Shown here piece after piece: positions 38,995-52,680 of a DNA stretch of 64,000 nt. Origin of the DNA: Malurus cyaneus samueli (lineage: Eukaryota > Chordata > Aves > Passeriformes > Maluridae); contig CM019216.1 in NCBI GenBank assembly GCA_009741485.1, positions 49,147,248 through 49,211,247 on the forward strand, read 5' to 3'. The notes below the pieces were generated by a model that saw only the letters and a program-made list of their open reading frames with translations, ran no database searches and was not told the origin of the DNA. Position 1 is the stretch's first letter. The number at the start of each line of letters is the position of its first letter. The position numbers were made by a program, and so were the translations under genes.

Positions 38995-39690
38995 CCCACT
39001 GTGGTGCAGGGAGATGGGGAATGGGGATTATGGTTGGTTCATGACATGCTGTCTCTTCACTGCTCAGGGAGAAGTCCTTCCTCTGCTCCCATGTGGGGTC
39101 CCTCACACAGAGACAGTTCTCTGCAAACTTCTCCAATGTGATTCATTCTTTCACAGGGTGCTGTCCTTCAAGAACAGCCTGCTCCAGGTGGGTTCACAAG
39201 TCCTACCACGAAACTTGCTCCAAAAAGGGCTCATCTCTCCACAGGTCTACAGGTCCCTGCCAGGAGCCTGCTCCAGCCCAGGCCTCCCACAGGTTCACAG
39301 ACCTCATTTGGGCATCCACTTGCTCCAGTGTGGGTCCTCTTTAGGGGCTGTAGATGGACCTTTGCATTCCCATGAGCTGCAGGGGCACAGGTGCCTCACC
39401 ATGGCCTGTAGGGGAATCTCAGCACCTGCAGCACCTCCCTCCCTTCTTCTCTGGCTGCAATTACAACTGCACAGTAACTTTTCTCTCCTTTTTAAATCTG
39501 TTATCACAAAGGCATTACTGTCATTCCTGGTTGGCTCAGGCTTTGCCAGCAGCACACCCATCTTGGAGCCATGTGGCATTGGCCTCTTCCCAACACAGAG
39601 GAAGCTTCTGGCAGCTTCTCACAGACGTCACCCTTGCAGCCCCTCCACTACCAAAACCTGGCCATACAAACCCAAAACACCACTCAAGCC
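38995..39690 (-). mobile_element. LTR-like endogenous retroviral repeat (copy B), degenerate
   Basis: In reverse complement this matches copy A (17395-18041) module for module. Shared blocks include 'aggagcctgctcc', 'gggctcatctc', 'catccacttgctcc', 'gcctcaccatggcctg' and 'ggggaatctcagc'. Copy B retains the 5' part missing in A ('aggttttggtag' read on the minus strand, near 39655) but lacks A's 3' AT-rich part. It is a single, non-coding, diverged copy; target-site duplications are not evident. The 249-codon open frame crossing it on the plus strand is incidental. Confidence 0.6.
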
Positions 39691-42600
39691 ACACACAGAA
39701 CTACTGCAGGAACAGGAAAAGAGAGATATTAGACAAAGAAGAAAACCACCAGGAAAATGGTAACAGAAGGAAGGTTATCAAGAGTAAAATGCTTGTTTTA
39801 ACCAGCAAAGAACAGAAGAACAAAGTTGATGTGCAACGCTGCTGAACACTTTGCCCAACACGTGTGCCTTTCTAATACACTCATCAATATGGCATCAGCT
39901 TAATTAACTCTCTTTAAATTAAGTAACAGCAGTGTTATGCTGACACATGGCCAAAAGAGCTTTTTAAAATACACACTGCTGGGGAGTGCAAGTTCAAGAA
40001 TTTGTTACGAGGTCAGGTATGACATTATCTGCAGATGGTGTTTATCAAGCAAATTGAAGTTCCTTTGCCAGATAGACATGAAAATTCGATGATCCTGCTG
40101 GCAAGTGGACAAAAGCTCATGTGTAACTAGTTTGGGATTTTGTAACTTTGCTTGGTGAGTGCTACCAGCACAATTTGCAACAGCAGCAGCTCTCAAATGC
40201 ATGCTGGACCTAAAGTGAGCAAGAAGGACAGTCAATTGCCCACCTCTTCTGTGTTCTCCCTGCACCTTCTCAACACTAAAAACACAATCCCTGTCCCATC
40301 ACTTTAAAAGCAAATTGCACCTCATAATCGCACTCCATCTTCCTTACACTTCCTCAGCATCCCAGGGGACACAGCAGATCCCACTACTGACAGTGGGTTC
40401 TTGAAGCAAGAGAATGGGACTCAGGCTACTGGTCTGCAATCTGATCTCATTCCTCTTGCTGAGGCACACAAAACCCACCAAAAATAAAGTGCTGCTCTTA
40501 AACACAAAGTGCAGCCAAACACATGCAGTGGTGGGATGTTTTTAGTCAACTAAACTGTTACAATACATTAAAGCAATAGAGAGAGTTGCGATTGTTCAAT
40601 TTGCAGCATCAGAGAAAAAAAAAATAATGTGTTCCTTTATCTGAACAGCAAAAGCCTTGATTTTGGATTAAACAAAAGTACTTTATTTCAGGTTGGTTCA
40701 CTGCACTACATAAATCAAGTAACCTTTCCTAGGCTGCATTCTAAGCTTTTTAAATAGAAAAAAAAGGGCAGCTTTAAAATGAATGGCTGAAATGCAGTAA
40801 CTCTTCAGATAAGGCAAAAGTGGATAGTTGGATGTGAAAGCAATTCCATAAGAGAGAAATGTCACCTTAGCTACAAATGCACCCAGATAATTCTGTAGCT
40901 CCAGTTCCTTAGCTCAGGCAGGGATACTAAGGCAAGTGGCAGCTCTGAAAGCTGAACCATAAGGAGCAATTAATTGGGACTGCAAATGCTGTTAGCCTGA
41001 GGTTTGGGCAAGGACGATCACTAAAGCAGTCAAGCATTGCAGAACTTCACACCACTTTGAACAGTTCACAAGGCACATGCCAGGGGGTCTGGAATTCTCC
41101 AGGCTCACTGCCTTCTCCCCATTTTCTTTAGCAAGGCATGTGGATCTGGATGGTTTAACTTGTACCTAGTGCTCAATCCACCCCAGGTATCTGCATTCCA
41201 ATTCTCAGAGTTAGAAAGATACATCAGATAGCATGCACCTTCCCATTTGGTATGCCTTGTACCTATTGCACTCACCATGGAAAGACAGATATTAAAGCAT
41301 ACGTAAGATACTGCAGAAATTCCTTTGCAATAGGATACAAATTCTTGAGGCATTGTATGTGAGTGCTCCTTGGCAATTGCTGCAAAATAATCCCTACCTT
41401 CTCCAGCATGTTTAACAACAAAATTCCTGAATACAACCTTGAAAACAACCTGAATATTAACTACTGCCTTGATATTTTCCTAAAGCCACAGAAAGCCTCA
41501 AATGAGTAAAGGTATGGCTGCAGTTTGTGCCTGCAGAGACCTGACCTGGAAACCTAAACACTAATAAGTTAATTACATGACAATGTTGTGTTCTAGTAGT
41601 GACAACTTGTCTTGTGTAAGCCTTGTTCAATATTCCAACACACAACCCTTCCACAGCTATTACAGAAAACTCATCTTAAAACAACAAAAGTGTTAACCAG
41701 TCATTTTTGCAATAAAAATGAATTTTGAAGCAGCAAGGTACTGTGGGAAGAATATTCTGCAGAAGAAATATGCAGTACTATACTAAAATAATTTAGCCAG
41801 TCAGCAAAGTTGCTGATTAGCAGCTTCCACTCCTTACTTCAATTTCCATGACAGATGTTTTTAGAATTAGACCCTTAAGAATAAGACAGTCTCCTCCAAA
41901 AAGCAAGCTGGGACTAATTAATCCCTCTCTGCCATCCAGTACAGTCTCTTTATCACTACACCATCAAATAATTACCTAGATATTCTGTAAAGGGATTATC
42001 TAGACAAAATGGCTAAAGATTTTCTCAAAGTCAGCTTACTACAGGCTCTATCACAAAAAAAACCCACCCTAGTTCTCTGAAAATGTTAACAAGTGGATTC
42101 ATCTTGAGAAGAGTTAGTCATAATTTCACGTATCTTTCAATGTCACTTGATTAATTGGACAGATTTTAAAGGACCAAAAAGACCTGGATTAAACATTTAA
42201 TCAACAAATCATTGCTAATTCTATTTAGTAAATTCTTGAACTGGAGCAATGCAGTGAATATTGGCAAGCCATAACTGTTACATGCTTTCCCAAACCAGCT
42301 TGCTAGTAATAATTCCCTGTGCAACTCTCTCATATCTTCTTTCTCACGGAGAGCTTCTCATGTTTCAGCCCTATGCAGAGAAATAATAGTGCAATTAGAT
42401 ACTGCAGCAATTGTTACTTCAGACCTTCGCCAGCACTGAGACTTCCAAAGTGAAAATACTGTAAAACTGATAAAAGTAAGGATTTGTGCTACATGCATGT
42501 GGTGATGTTCTATGCAGACAGCCATCATGACACCAAACCCCCCAAATGTTTGCTCTTTCTGAAAATCCTTTAGTCACAGATACTTACTTGGCAGATGACT

Positions 42601-44859
42601 AAATGGTAACTACTAAAGAGCATAAACATGAAGACAAAATGGCTTAAAGATAGTTTGGGGGAACTGCCTTGTGCTTATCTTAGATACAGTTGCTCAAAGC
42701 TGCTCTGCAGTCCCAAAAGGCTAAAAGAAGACTGTGCACATTAATAATATTTCTGTTTGTCAGCTTTAATCCATAACCTTTTATACAAGAAAGCAATGGA
42801 AAGAAGTTGGTTCAGCTACTATTTTAACAAGCCCACCAGAAAGTCACCCCTCTCAAATCTTCTCAGTGATTTAAAAACACTCCACCAATTAAAATCACAA
42901 AACAAAATATCTTATTTATTTGAGATTTAAATAAATTAAAATTGTACCCAAGAAACAAAACAAAATAAACCCTCCCAAGCCTCCCAAGCACAGAGTGTTC
43001 TAGGCACATTCTAAATCACAGTGTCAAAGGAGTAGGCTTGATGCCATCCTAAGAAATTTCATCAACACAAAAGCTCGCTTTTCTTACAGCTCTTCTCAAA
43101 TCGCTTTACAGACTAGATGGACTTTTATTTATAGTTACTGGATTATTTTGTAACTCTCTTAGTGCATCCATTTTCCCCCCACTCACCACAAAAGCTAAGA
43201 TCAAGCTTTACATAAAGTAGCCCAGAAAAATATCTCATGTCTCCCTAGCAGTCAATGCCTTTACCCCCTACCTTTGCTGTCCTCCAGTCAGATTTTCTAA
43301 TGCATTTTATGGACTCTAAGGACCAGGGCAAAAATCAGATCAAGCAAATAGACTCTTAATTACAGAAGTATTTTCTTAAACAAGTGTTAGCATTCTTCTC
43401 AGCTGGCTGGGAAACCTGAGGGCGCTTCCCAGAGGGGAGAAAAGGGACCTAAACAATGAGAATTGTGTTCTTCAAAGAAAGCCTTAAAATAGCAATTCAT
43501 AACATGACTCTATCACACTTTCTCACATCACCCAGAGTCAAATGAAGTGCAGAAGAAAGAATGACAAAGTCATTCTCTCATCTAGAAGCACAAAACATTT
43601 GGTTGGTGCTCAAATTCTGAAAAATGGAGTGCTGAATCTAAGAAATGGAATATGTAGCCATGAGAAGAATTAGAAGAAGAGTTGGAACACTGTGACACCA
43701 GCGCAGAAATTCCTAAACAGACGTAAGGCATTTTAGGAGGAATGTGGTCTCCAGGAATAAACAGGAGCTTTAGGTGTGAATAACAACCTCCCATTGTCCA
43801 AATACTGGGATATTCAATGGAAGAGAAGCCTCCAAAATCAACAAAATCAACTCAAAGAGGCTGTAGCATTGACAATTCTAAAGGAAGCCATTCCAGGGAA
43901 AGAAGCACAAAAAATATTATTATTAGAAAAAGGCCCTTGGATAACAGGAATTAAATTGTAATAGACAGACACAGAACTGCATGTCTCCCAAAAAGGAGCA
44001 TCTCAGCAGTAGCAAACTCTGTCTCAGAAAAACCAAGAAAAGGCCTGTCAGCAGCACAGAGGAGCTCAATAAAGCAGAGAAGACCCTCTGGGAGAGTCCC
44101 CTGGCAAGACCCAGAGTAAAACTGCTCTAGACATGACTGTGTAAGAACAACCAGAGAAGTGAAAAAGGGTTTATTTCTCAAACACATCCCTGATCAAAGG
44201 AGAGGGGCTAAAAGAGGGCCAGAAAGCTCATTAGTTTGAGAGAGGGATTATAGAAGGAAAGAAACATGAAGAAAGGAGCTGGCAGCAATACCCTGCAAGA
44301 GTAGGGCAGTCTCAATCAAGACAAGGTAGGTAAGGCCCCCACAAAGAGTCCTGCAGGTGATATCTGCTGTCACACCGGCTGCCATCCACAGAGACTTTGA
44401 TTCTGGACCAAAATCTCCCAGGAGTCAGGTACAGATGGAAGCTCACACAGCAGACCTCGATTAGGGGCTTTAAATCTAATTTTTTACCTCAGGCTTGACA
44501 CTTTCTCACCCATGGCTTCACAGAAGCTGGAGAGAAAAAAGCATGCTATAAAAAGCTACGTTTCTTCTAAAAGGGATAAATGAAGCTGGATATTGGAAAT
44601 TGCAGAAAGACATTTTCTTCAGCAGGAATGAAAAATTGAATTAGACAGCAGATCACGAGGCAAGAAATAAGAGCCCAAAATAAGCATGACTGATTAAAAC
44701 ACCACAAGCAGTATTAAAAGACGTAAAATAAGCCTTTTTATTTTGTTTTCCTCTTCCCAATCATTTTTCAATAAACTGACAGGAAAGAAAATTATTTGGC
44801 CAAACCACAAAGGGAATCTGCCCCATTTTCCAGAATGATACTTGTTTAGGGTCACATGC

Positions 44860-45070
44860 AATGCTCACAGAGGTTTCCTGCGGCCCAAGGATCCATGTGC
44901 ACCACGGTGCTGGGGGTGGACAGCATCATAGGGGAAGGCTTGGTGGAGATGGGATGGGGCTGGCCAGGGGGCTCAGGCAGCCCTTCATCACTGCCATGCC
45001 AGGCCATGGGTGCTGCACGCACACATTGGGTGGTGCCTTCGCAAGCTGCGATGTGATGTAAAAGCTGCAT
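44860..45070. other. GC-rich patch in ECHDC1 intron, unidentified
   Basis: About 210 bp noticeably richer in G and C than the surrounding intron, with overlapping short open frames on both strands. It has no CpG-island density, no recognised repeat modules and no splice-bounded exon. It could be an old GC-rich repeat or a conserved element; I cannot tell. Confidence 0.3.
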
Positions 45071-46730
45071 GAGCCACACACCATTCCCTCATGCCAACTT
45101 GTGCCTAAGCATCCAAGTGAGCTGAGTAGTTCCAGAAAACAGCAGGAAAAGAAAATTAAAAGGTCCTTCCCAGGTAGGAGAGACAAGCACTTTACAATTA
45201 CACAGACAGAAACAAGGACTGCCCCATCCAAGGGTGCTGCCTTGGACCTGTTTAACAGCCCCTGTGCGCACACTGGCAAGGAGCTGCATGGTTTTCAGAG
45301 GCTTATTGGACACACACAGTGCTCAGACCACAATTTCAGAACACACAGAACCAAGAGAATAAAGCAGACACTGGGGAGCTCTAATTCCCCTGAAGTGTGC
45401 AGTATAAATTCTGAAAACAGCATGAATCATCCAGAGCCATCAAGTAGGACTGAAACCTCATCATTCAAGATGTGGAGCCTGGATCCTCCTTACTACCTGC
45501 AGATGTACAACAGCAATCCATGGGCTACCACCCTATTTTCCTCCTCTGCTAAGGACCAATATCTTACTAACACTCTTTTCTTCCAATTCCAATTTGTATT
45601 ACCTTGGCACCATGGGTCCCAGGCACCCCAGTTATCAATCATTTTCAGAGTAGTTCTCATCTTGCCATAGCACTTGGGTCTTACCCATGAAGCAAGTTTT
45701 AGCTATTCTTTACAGGCTGCCAAAGCCTCAATATACAAGTGAGTGAATGCCAAAATAATGCTCACAGAAAAATTACTCATGCTGGAAACCTGAAATGTTA
45801 CATGAGTCTTTCCTTCCCAAAAAAGAAACTAGAGCTATTGGGATTCTGTTCAAGCAAACATTTTCAACAACAGATAGGCCTTTTAGACTAAAGCAAGAAT
45901 TTCTATCAGGAAAGATCCAGTGATATTTTACCCGTTTCTCTGATGAAAAAGACCACCTGGACGTAAAGGTGTTTGATAATTATATTTTTTAGTCAAATCT
46001 AAATTACAGTATTCATCTAGAAAAGAAAAAAAAGCACAGTGAAGTTTGTTTTCAAAGAAGAAATATAGTATCTTTTTAATTATGTGCACAGTTTCATGCA
46101 GCATATACAAACCACATTTATAACTTTGGATTCCCACATCTTTATTTTCATCACGTATATTTATCAAAACCATAGAAAACAGAATAAATTTTCTCAGACC
46201 AAATTCAAAAGTATCTTAAAGCAGGAACATTACAATCACATTTTCTGCTCATCTCCACTTGATACACAAAGGGAAGGAGGGCCTTCCCATCAGTGGCTCA
46301 GAGCTTGGCATCTAAAATGTCAAAAATGCAAAGATCACCTCACTTGCCTGAACTCAGTCAACTGGAAAGGAATAGCATTTCTAGACATCAGCCCTGAGAG
46401 ATGCAAGGTTCGAGCTGTTTCAATATTTTACGACGGATTTGATGTATCAGGTTTCTGCAACGCACAGCACTAAAGAACTTAAAATACAACGTAGCATCAC
46501 ACTAACAACCCTTCTCAAAACACAAGGTAACAAGACACGCTTTGAAATTCAGCTGTCTCTGCATGCGGTGCTACCAATGCTGCATTTGCACATCCTACAC
46601 AATTTCTGACTAATGCGAAGAGAGATCATACACTTAGATGAAATCACTGGTGATTCAGTTACAGTGGAATGTTGCCACTTTGTTAGGATACAATGTTAAT
46701 TTCAAACAAAAAATACTGACGGTCCTGGTG

Positions 46731-46778
46731 TTTTTTGTTTTGGTTTTTTTTTTTGGGTTTTTTTTTTTTTTTTTTTTA
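46731..46778. repeat. Poly(T) tract (poly(A) on the minus strand)
   Basis: Interrupted T-runs, the longest about 21 bases, separated by GTTTTGG and GGG. No retrocopied gene is recognisable next to it. Confidence 0.9.
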
Positions 46779-48358
46779 ATTATCACGATGGCTGTGACCT
46801 AAGTGTTCCAGATATGATACATGACTTCAGAGATTTTTTCAGGGCAGAGAAGAAAATGACAATGACATAACTCAAAAAGGTATAAATGGGATAGACAATT
46901 TAACACTGAAATTCTACATTGAAGCAGTAACTTTCTGCTTCTCCTCTTTACTTTTTAATACAGAATATTAATTACCCTGATGGGGATCTCAAACCAACTT
47001 CAGATCACTGATGTCATGTTCAGACTACCTGGACATGAAGCAGGCCCATTTTCAGCAAACTGTAACAGATCCCCCATAAATATGCCTAAGAGTGTGATCA
47101 GTTATCACCAAAAGTATAATTTCCCCAGCTATCTTTTTAGTTACAACTTTTGTCTCTTTCACACACACACAAATCTCTGCTAATTTAAATTATTGGGTTT
47201 TCATCAGTTCATATATTTGCTTTTTGTTTATGAATATGAATCATCAGCACACAAAATAGGCTGGAAGATAACACCTAGGAACAGACCATGGATACAACAG
47301 ATTCTTAAACACAACAGTTTAAGCACAATAGGAATCTATTTAACATAAGAATTTACTATTTGATTTATTCTTACTGAGACTGCTGAGTCACAGCATAGGA
47401 ATTAATTTCTTATGGACTACAGAATCCAGGAAGCAGAAAGCTGAAGCCACCAAGGTTAAAAAGTTCAGTTTGCAGTCTTGTTTCACAGAATTTTTCACAA
47501 ATCTGGAAGGAAGAAGAACACAGAGGTCTAGCCCATGGGGCTCCAAATCTTCACTAGGACCTTGGGTTGTTTTGGATCAGAGACAAAAAAAGGAATGGGG
47601 GCTGAAGAGGAAGACTGGAAGTTGCAATTTTGAAGGCAATGTTTACAGTGAAAGTAGGCTGAGATCCACACTACGCCTGCTTACAGGAAAACTGAGTTAT
47701 TTCAGGAACATCTAGTCATTTCTATGAACAGTAACCCTGATGTGGATGATTACTCTTCATAGATCTACAATGTTAACTATATCGCTACTTGGAGTGATAA
47801 AGAGAGAAGGAGTTCTTTTCATAGTCCTTCAACAGCACAGGGCAGGGCTGAAAAATTATGCAGCTAACAGGGACTCAGGAAGACATTCTCTGGAAGCTGA
47901 CCCAGTGTGAAGTTAGGCAACTGAAAGTTGTGGCTTCAGGGGAATCTGAGGCTATCCAACATCTTCCCTGAGTGAAAAGGAGTAGATTGTATTCTCACCC
48001 TCTACAGTTCATCTCCCAGAGACTTAACTCCTCCTTTGCACTGGCTCTAGACAATACTATATTCCCTTACAAGCCACTCTAGTTAACTGTAAAAACAGGA
48101 AAAACCCAGGCTTTCTGTTGCTTTTTAGTGAGATAATTGACTCACACAGGCATCTACACTGGTGCTTGGCAAACCAGAGATAAGAAATGAGCTGGGAATA
48201 TGCAATAGGGACACCCTCCTCCCACATGCAGAGAAGCTGTTTAGGCAGTCTGTCCTCATGAAACCACAGCTCAATATAACCTCACCTCAAAATCAGCAGA
48301 CTGGAATATGTAAGTACTTCTGATTTCATATCAACCAATTTTTGAAGATATCTGACTA

Positions 48359-48380
48359 CATATATATATATATATATACA
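48359..48380. repeat. (TA)n microsatellite grading into (CA)n
   Basis: About ten TA dinucleotides, followed by acacacata. Confidence 0.9.
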
Positions 48381-49272
48381 CACATAAATTAGTAGTGAAG
48401 ATCATAAGTGGTTGCATCAAATTCAAATACCTGAAATACCAGTTTATCTAAACTGGGAATTAGTCACGTCACAGATGCAAGCATAATGGATAGTTTAGCT
48501 GCATCTGTACTCTTCCTAGACTAATTCTCTTTAAATCTTAAGTGCTTTTCTACAGTGAAACGACAGCTCAGTGTATCAGCAAGTATCAGAATGGGTCCAG
48601 TCCTGCATTCTCTAAAATCTGCCTTATCTAAGTTTTCCATTATCTGGACCATCTCTATTTATTATTATCATGCAGCACATTTAATCAGCTGCAGACAGGA
48701 TTGTTCAACAAAAGGATGTAAGATTGCACGGTACAAATGGTCTAAAACATAGGCACATGCTGATAAGAAAAATTTCATTTAACCAGGATAAGATGGTTTT
48801 GGCTCCCACAGGAAAAAAAAACAAACCAAATGAAACAACATAGAATGAAGTAAATCCCTACAAAAAGACAACTTCATAAAGAAAACATCAACTCAAATCC
48901 ATGCTTTGTTGCTGTTATTTAAATTTCTATTAAACAGTGGTAAATTTGAATTGTAGACTATGTCCAAAAATCCTCTGCTTAAAAGACTGTAAATACACAA
49001 AATTCATTCCCAAATGAAAACTGGTTAGAAAAGAAAAAATCGATAAATACAAGCCAAATAACACAAGCTCTTGATCCATTTCTAGCAGTGCTTACTTTAA
49101 CAGATGTCAAATGTACCATGTCAAAAACAAGAACAGCCTTCTCAAAGGCAGGCAATGTGAGACTTTAATCATAATCAGAAACTTGTAGTAACAAACCCTC
49201 CAGGGCTCTAAATATGTGATGTATGACTGCTCTGCAATTCTAGAACAGCCAACTGATTTGCAGATTTTAAAT

Positions 49273-49295
49273 ATACACACACACACACACACACA
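49273..49295. repeat. (AC)n microsatellite
   Basis: Around ten to eleven AC dinucleotides preceded by atat, in the ECHDC1 last intron. Confidence 0.92.
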
Positions 49296-49565
49296 AAACC
49301 AAAGTTCTATAGTTTTTAAAAAGTGAGCTATGCTATACAGCAAACAGCTGAAGCTGTGAGAATGTGGTGTCCCACCCTTAGAGTGAAGGGAGAACCCTAG
49401 ATTCATAGATGCTCATGGTCAAAAGGAATGGCAAAAGTCAGAGGGTCTACAAAACCTTAGAGAGTTTTATTATTAATTTATACACTTGGCATGGACATTG
49501 TTGTTCCAGTCCTTGACCTTCCACTATAAGCACACAGCACTAGGTTTTGGATAAGGAGTAGGATA

Positions 49566-49632
49566 AAGAGAGAGAGAGAGAGAGAGATGAATAATAAGCA
49601 TGAGAGAGAAAGAAAGGAAGAAAGAGAATAAA
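49566..49632. repeat. (GA)n microsatellite in a purine-rich tract
   Basis: About eleven GA units, then a largely purine stretch (gagagagaaagaaaggaaga and similar) up to about 49632, interrupted by a short gatgaataataagcat. The minus (sense) strand is the pyrimidine strand. Confidence 0.9.
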
Positions 49633-51903
49633 AGTGATCACCAGTCCTAGCTGAAGTGTTGATCCATCTGGGGTATCCAGGGTTCTGAGGCACACACACC
49701 CCCAAGCTCTGTGGGGATATCTTTTTATAAATATGTTGACCCTGTCCTGGAGGTAAACTTCTCACTTTCTATGCAAATTAATAATCATGCACAGTCCTTT
49801 CTTGTAGACCTTTCTGGAAATGGGTTGGAAGCTTCAGGGGTCTTTGATGGTTTTGATTCATCCCCCTACAGTGCAGGCCCGCTTCTTAACCTCATTCCTG
49901 CACTTGCCCTATACTGAGTTGAGCTTATCTACAGGTGCCAGCACAAGGACATTTGTCCCAGAAAAGCACTGCTCTACCTCCAAATGGCCCCCTTCTCCAC
50001 TCACGTCCCGCTCCTTCTCACTGTGTGTTATTACCAACAATCCTTGGCTTCTCAGCAGTGCTTAAAACACACACATTTTAGCCCCGTCTTTTAGGCTTCT
50101 ACACAGAACCCATTCTCAGATTTGGCTACTCATTCTTCTCCTGATGATCTGCAGCAATGTTACAGTCATGTGAATGAACGGTGCTTTGTGAGCCTGCACT
50201 TGCAAGAACTCATGAATATATGAACCTCATCCTGCTACATTCATATCAGACTCTGCCCAATGAAAAATTCTACCATATACTGAGGCACCCTTATTTCAAA
50301 CAGCAACATCTTGTGCACCTAAATGCTCCTCCTAATAAAATTAAAAGCCCAAATCCTTGCAGAGAGTGAAATATTTCCAAAGAAGCTCATGTGCTGTACT
50401 CTGATGTTCTGAAACCTACTTTTGAAAAAATTTACTGTAGAATATTAAAGTCTTTACAGCTTCCCCCAGTTCTCCTTTTTGAAGGGTGAAACAACTGAAA
50501 AGTTGGTCATAGTAGACTACATTTATGCAGTGGTTAGATTATGTTCTGCTCCTTTGATTTCCTATAAGTTGCATTTAATGTACTAAATACATCTTGTAAA
50601 AGTAAAGAAATTATCACACACACACCAAAAACTATTTAATAACATTTCCTTTCATTGTATCTCTTATTAAGTGTTTCATGGAACATGTGTAACACCTTTA
50701 AATGTAATACTAAGCATGTCTACATATTTCACAAAAATACAGAAAACACACAGCTAAAATGAAGGAAGGCCAATTTGATAAATGCAGTATTACTAGCATA
50801 AGCTAATAGTTAGCTCAGCACTTACAAATGAATTGTAATGGAATTGGCCCTTAGCAATTTAACTTTGCAACATCAACTACAGCTGAAGAAATTACAGTTC
50901 ATTAATTTATTTTTCTACAGAAGAAAACTAAATTACTGCTCTCTACCTACAAGCCCATTCTGAGATCAATGGTATGAGAAATGGGCACTTTTTCATCTTT
51001 GCACTTTTGTCCTCTGCCTTGAGAGATCACTTTTTAAATCTGATCTACATGGCAAGGACACGCCTCTACTTGGACTGCAGCAGCATTAGAGAGGAAAAGG
51101 GGGGTAGGGGGAAAGAGATTCTATGTTTCAGAAGCACTCAGACAATGGAAATCCATTTACTATGCGATGTAGGACCAAATTTTCAAAGTTGTAGATGTGT
51201 GTAAGAGACCTATGCAGATGTTGCCCCAGCAAGACTTCTCAAAGGCACCAACGTGAAATAGAAGACAATCCAGAATTCAAAGTTACTTATTGTGGCTATT
51301 TGTTGGTAGTACATTGCAGTGAATGCACTAAGAGATTATTGGGATCTGCTAATTGCATAAATGGATTCATTACTGACTGTCTCTTCCATATATCTGTCAG
51401 TTTATTGCCCAACAATATAGTACCATTCCTGTTTTCCAGTCCAAATTCCTCAACCAATCCTGCCAAATCTGCTCTCCGTAGCTTCACACATTGTGCAAGC
51501 ACACTTCAAGTTTCTGAATATAGGAATCCAGTGCAGGTACTTCAATTATTTTTAAAATGGCATCACTAAATCAAACATCACATTCACTTGTGCTCCTCAC
51601 TGAAATGGCTGCAGTGCCATGCAGAGCTGTAAAATACATTAGCATTTGGCAGCAGAACCCATGAGCCACCTTCCCAGGCTTGACTGCAGCACACTGAAAA
51701 TATTCAGTATTTCTTGAAAATGGTACTAAAAGGCTCACCTGTCCAAACAAGTTTCATACTTGCACAGTTCTACATTACTCAATTTTGCAGTAATAATTGA
51801 GATAAATAATTACAGTGTCAGAAACTTTATCTTTCTAATTTTCATATTAGAAAAAGTCTGAAAGGATATGAATTATCTTGCTCTTGTCTGCACTGGTCTG
51901 ATT

Positions 51904-51937
51904 CCCACTCCCCCCTCCACCCCCCCAAAAAAACCCC
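51904..51937 (-). other. Canonical G-quadruplex motif on the ECHDC1 sense strand
   Basis: The plus strand has C-runs of 3, 6, 7 and 4 separated by 3, 4 and 7 bases. On the minus strand this fits the G3+N1-7 rule with four G-runs. It would be present in the ECHDC1 pre-mRNA. Confidence 0.6.
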
Positions 51938-52659
51938 AAACATGTTTATGACCTTTATATGGATGCTGCTCTTCTGGAAAGTCACATTTCAACAACAGAT
52001 AAAGAAACTAAGATTGAAGATGATGTTTTGAGAAGACCTCTTCCTCCAGATTAACGGTGGACTGACCTAAGATGCTTTCACTTTTCATTACTGTCCTTAT
52101 GTCAGCAATAAATGTGCCAAAGTTCACACAAGCCCTCCCTAATCCAATTTAAAATGAGCCAGCTTAAAACAAAGTGAGACAATTAGCCACAAGAACTAAT
52201 ACAGGAAGAATGTATCAGTAATATCTTAAACCACTTCAGCTGTTTTAAAATTGGGTTTGTCTACACCTCTACTCTACTATAGTAGAAATGTGCATCATAC
52301 TGCCAGAGCACATTTCAGAGGAGGTACTTACATCATTTCAGTTCACATGAGATGCTTCAACAATATCAGTATAGTTAAGGTAATATAAACAAGCAGAGAT
52401 AAAAATAAGAAAATATTTGAGGCCAAACCCAAGCAGTTTGATAGTTTACACAGTAACCAGGAAAAACAGAACAGTATTCAAAAATCAGAATTAAAAGCAG
52501 CCACCACAAACCTACTTTGTTTTTAAAAAATAAGATGTCCAAAGAGTTTATTCAAGGAAGAAAATATATCTTTCTGATTTCTGTGTCAAGTTTATCTTTT
52601 GTCATCTATTGACTAAGGACAGAATACCTGTTCCATTAATTTCTACTTACAGTCCTTAC

Positions 52660-52680
52660 AAAAAAAAAAAAAAAAAAAAA
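52660..52680 (+). repeat. Poly(A) run of 21
   Basis: An uninterrupted A21 homopolymer in the ECHDC1 intron. No upstream SINE, LINE or retrocopy is recognised to explain it. Confidence 0.95.

Noticed and set aside
39014..39763. 249-codon open frame on the plus strand
   Set aside because: It runs antisense across LTR copy B. The Gln/His/Leu-rich translation follows the CTGCAG-type repeat composition and has no domain.
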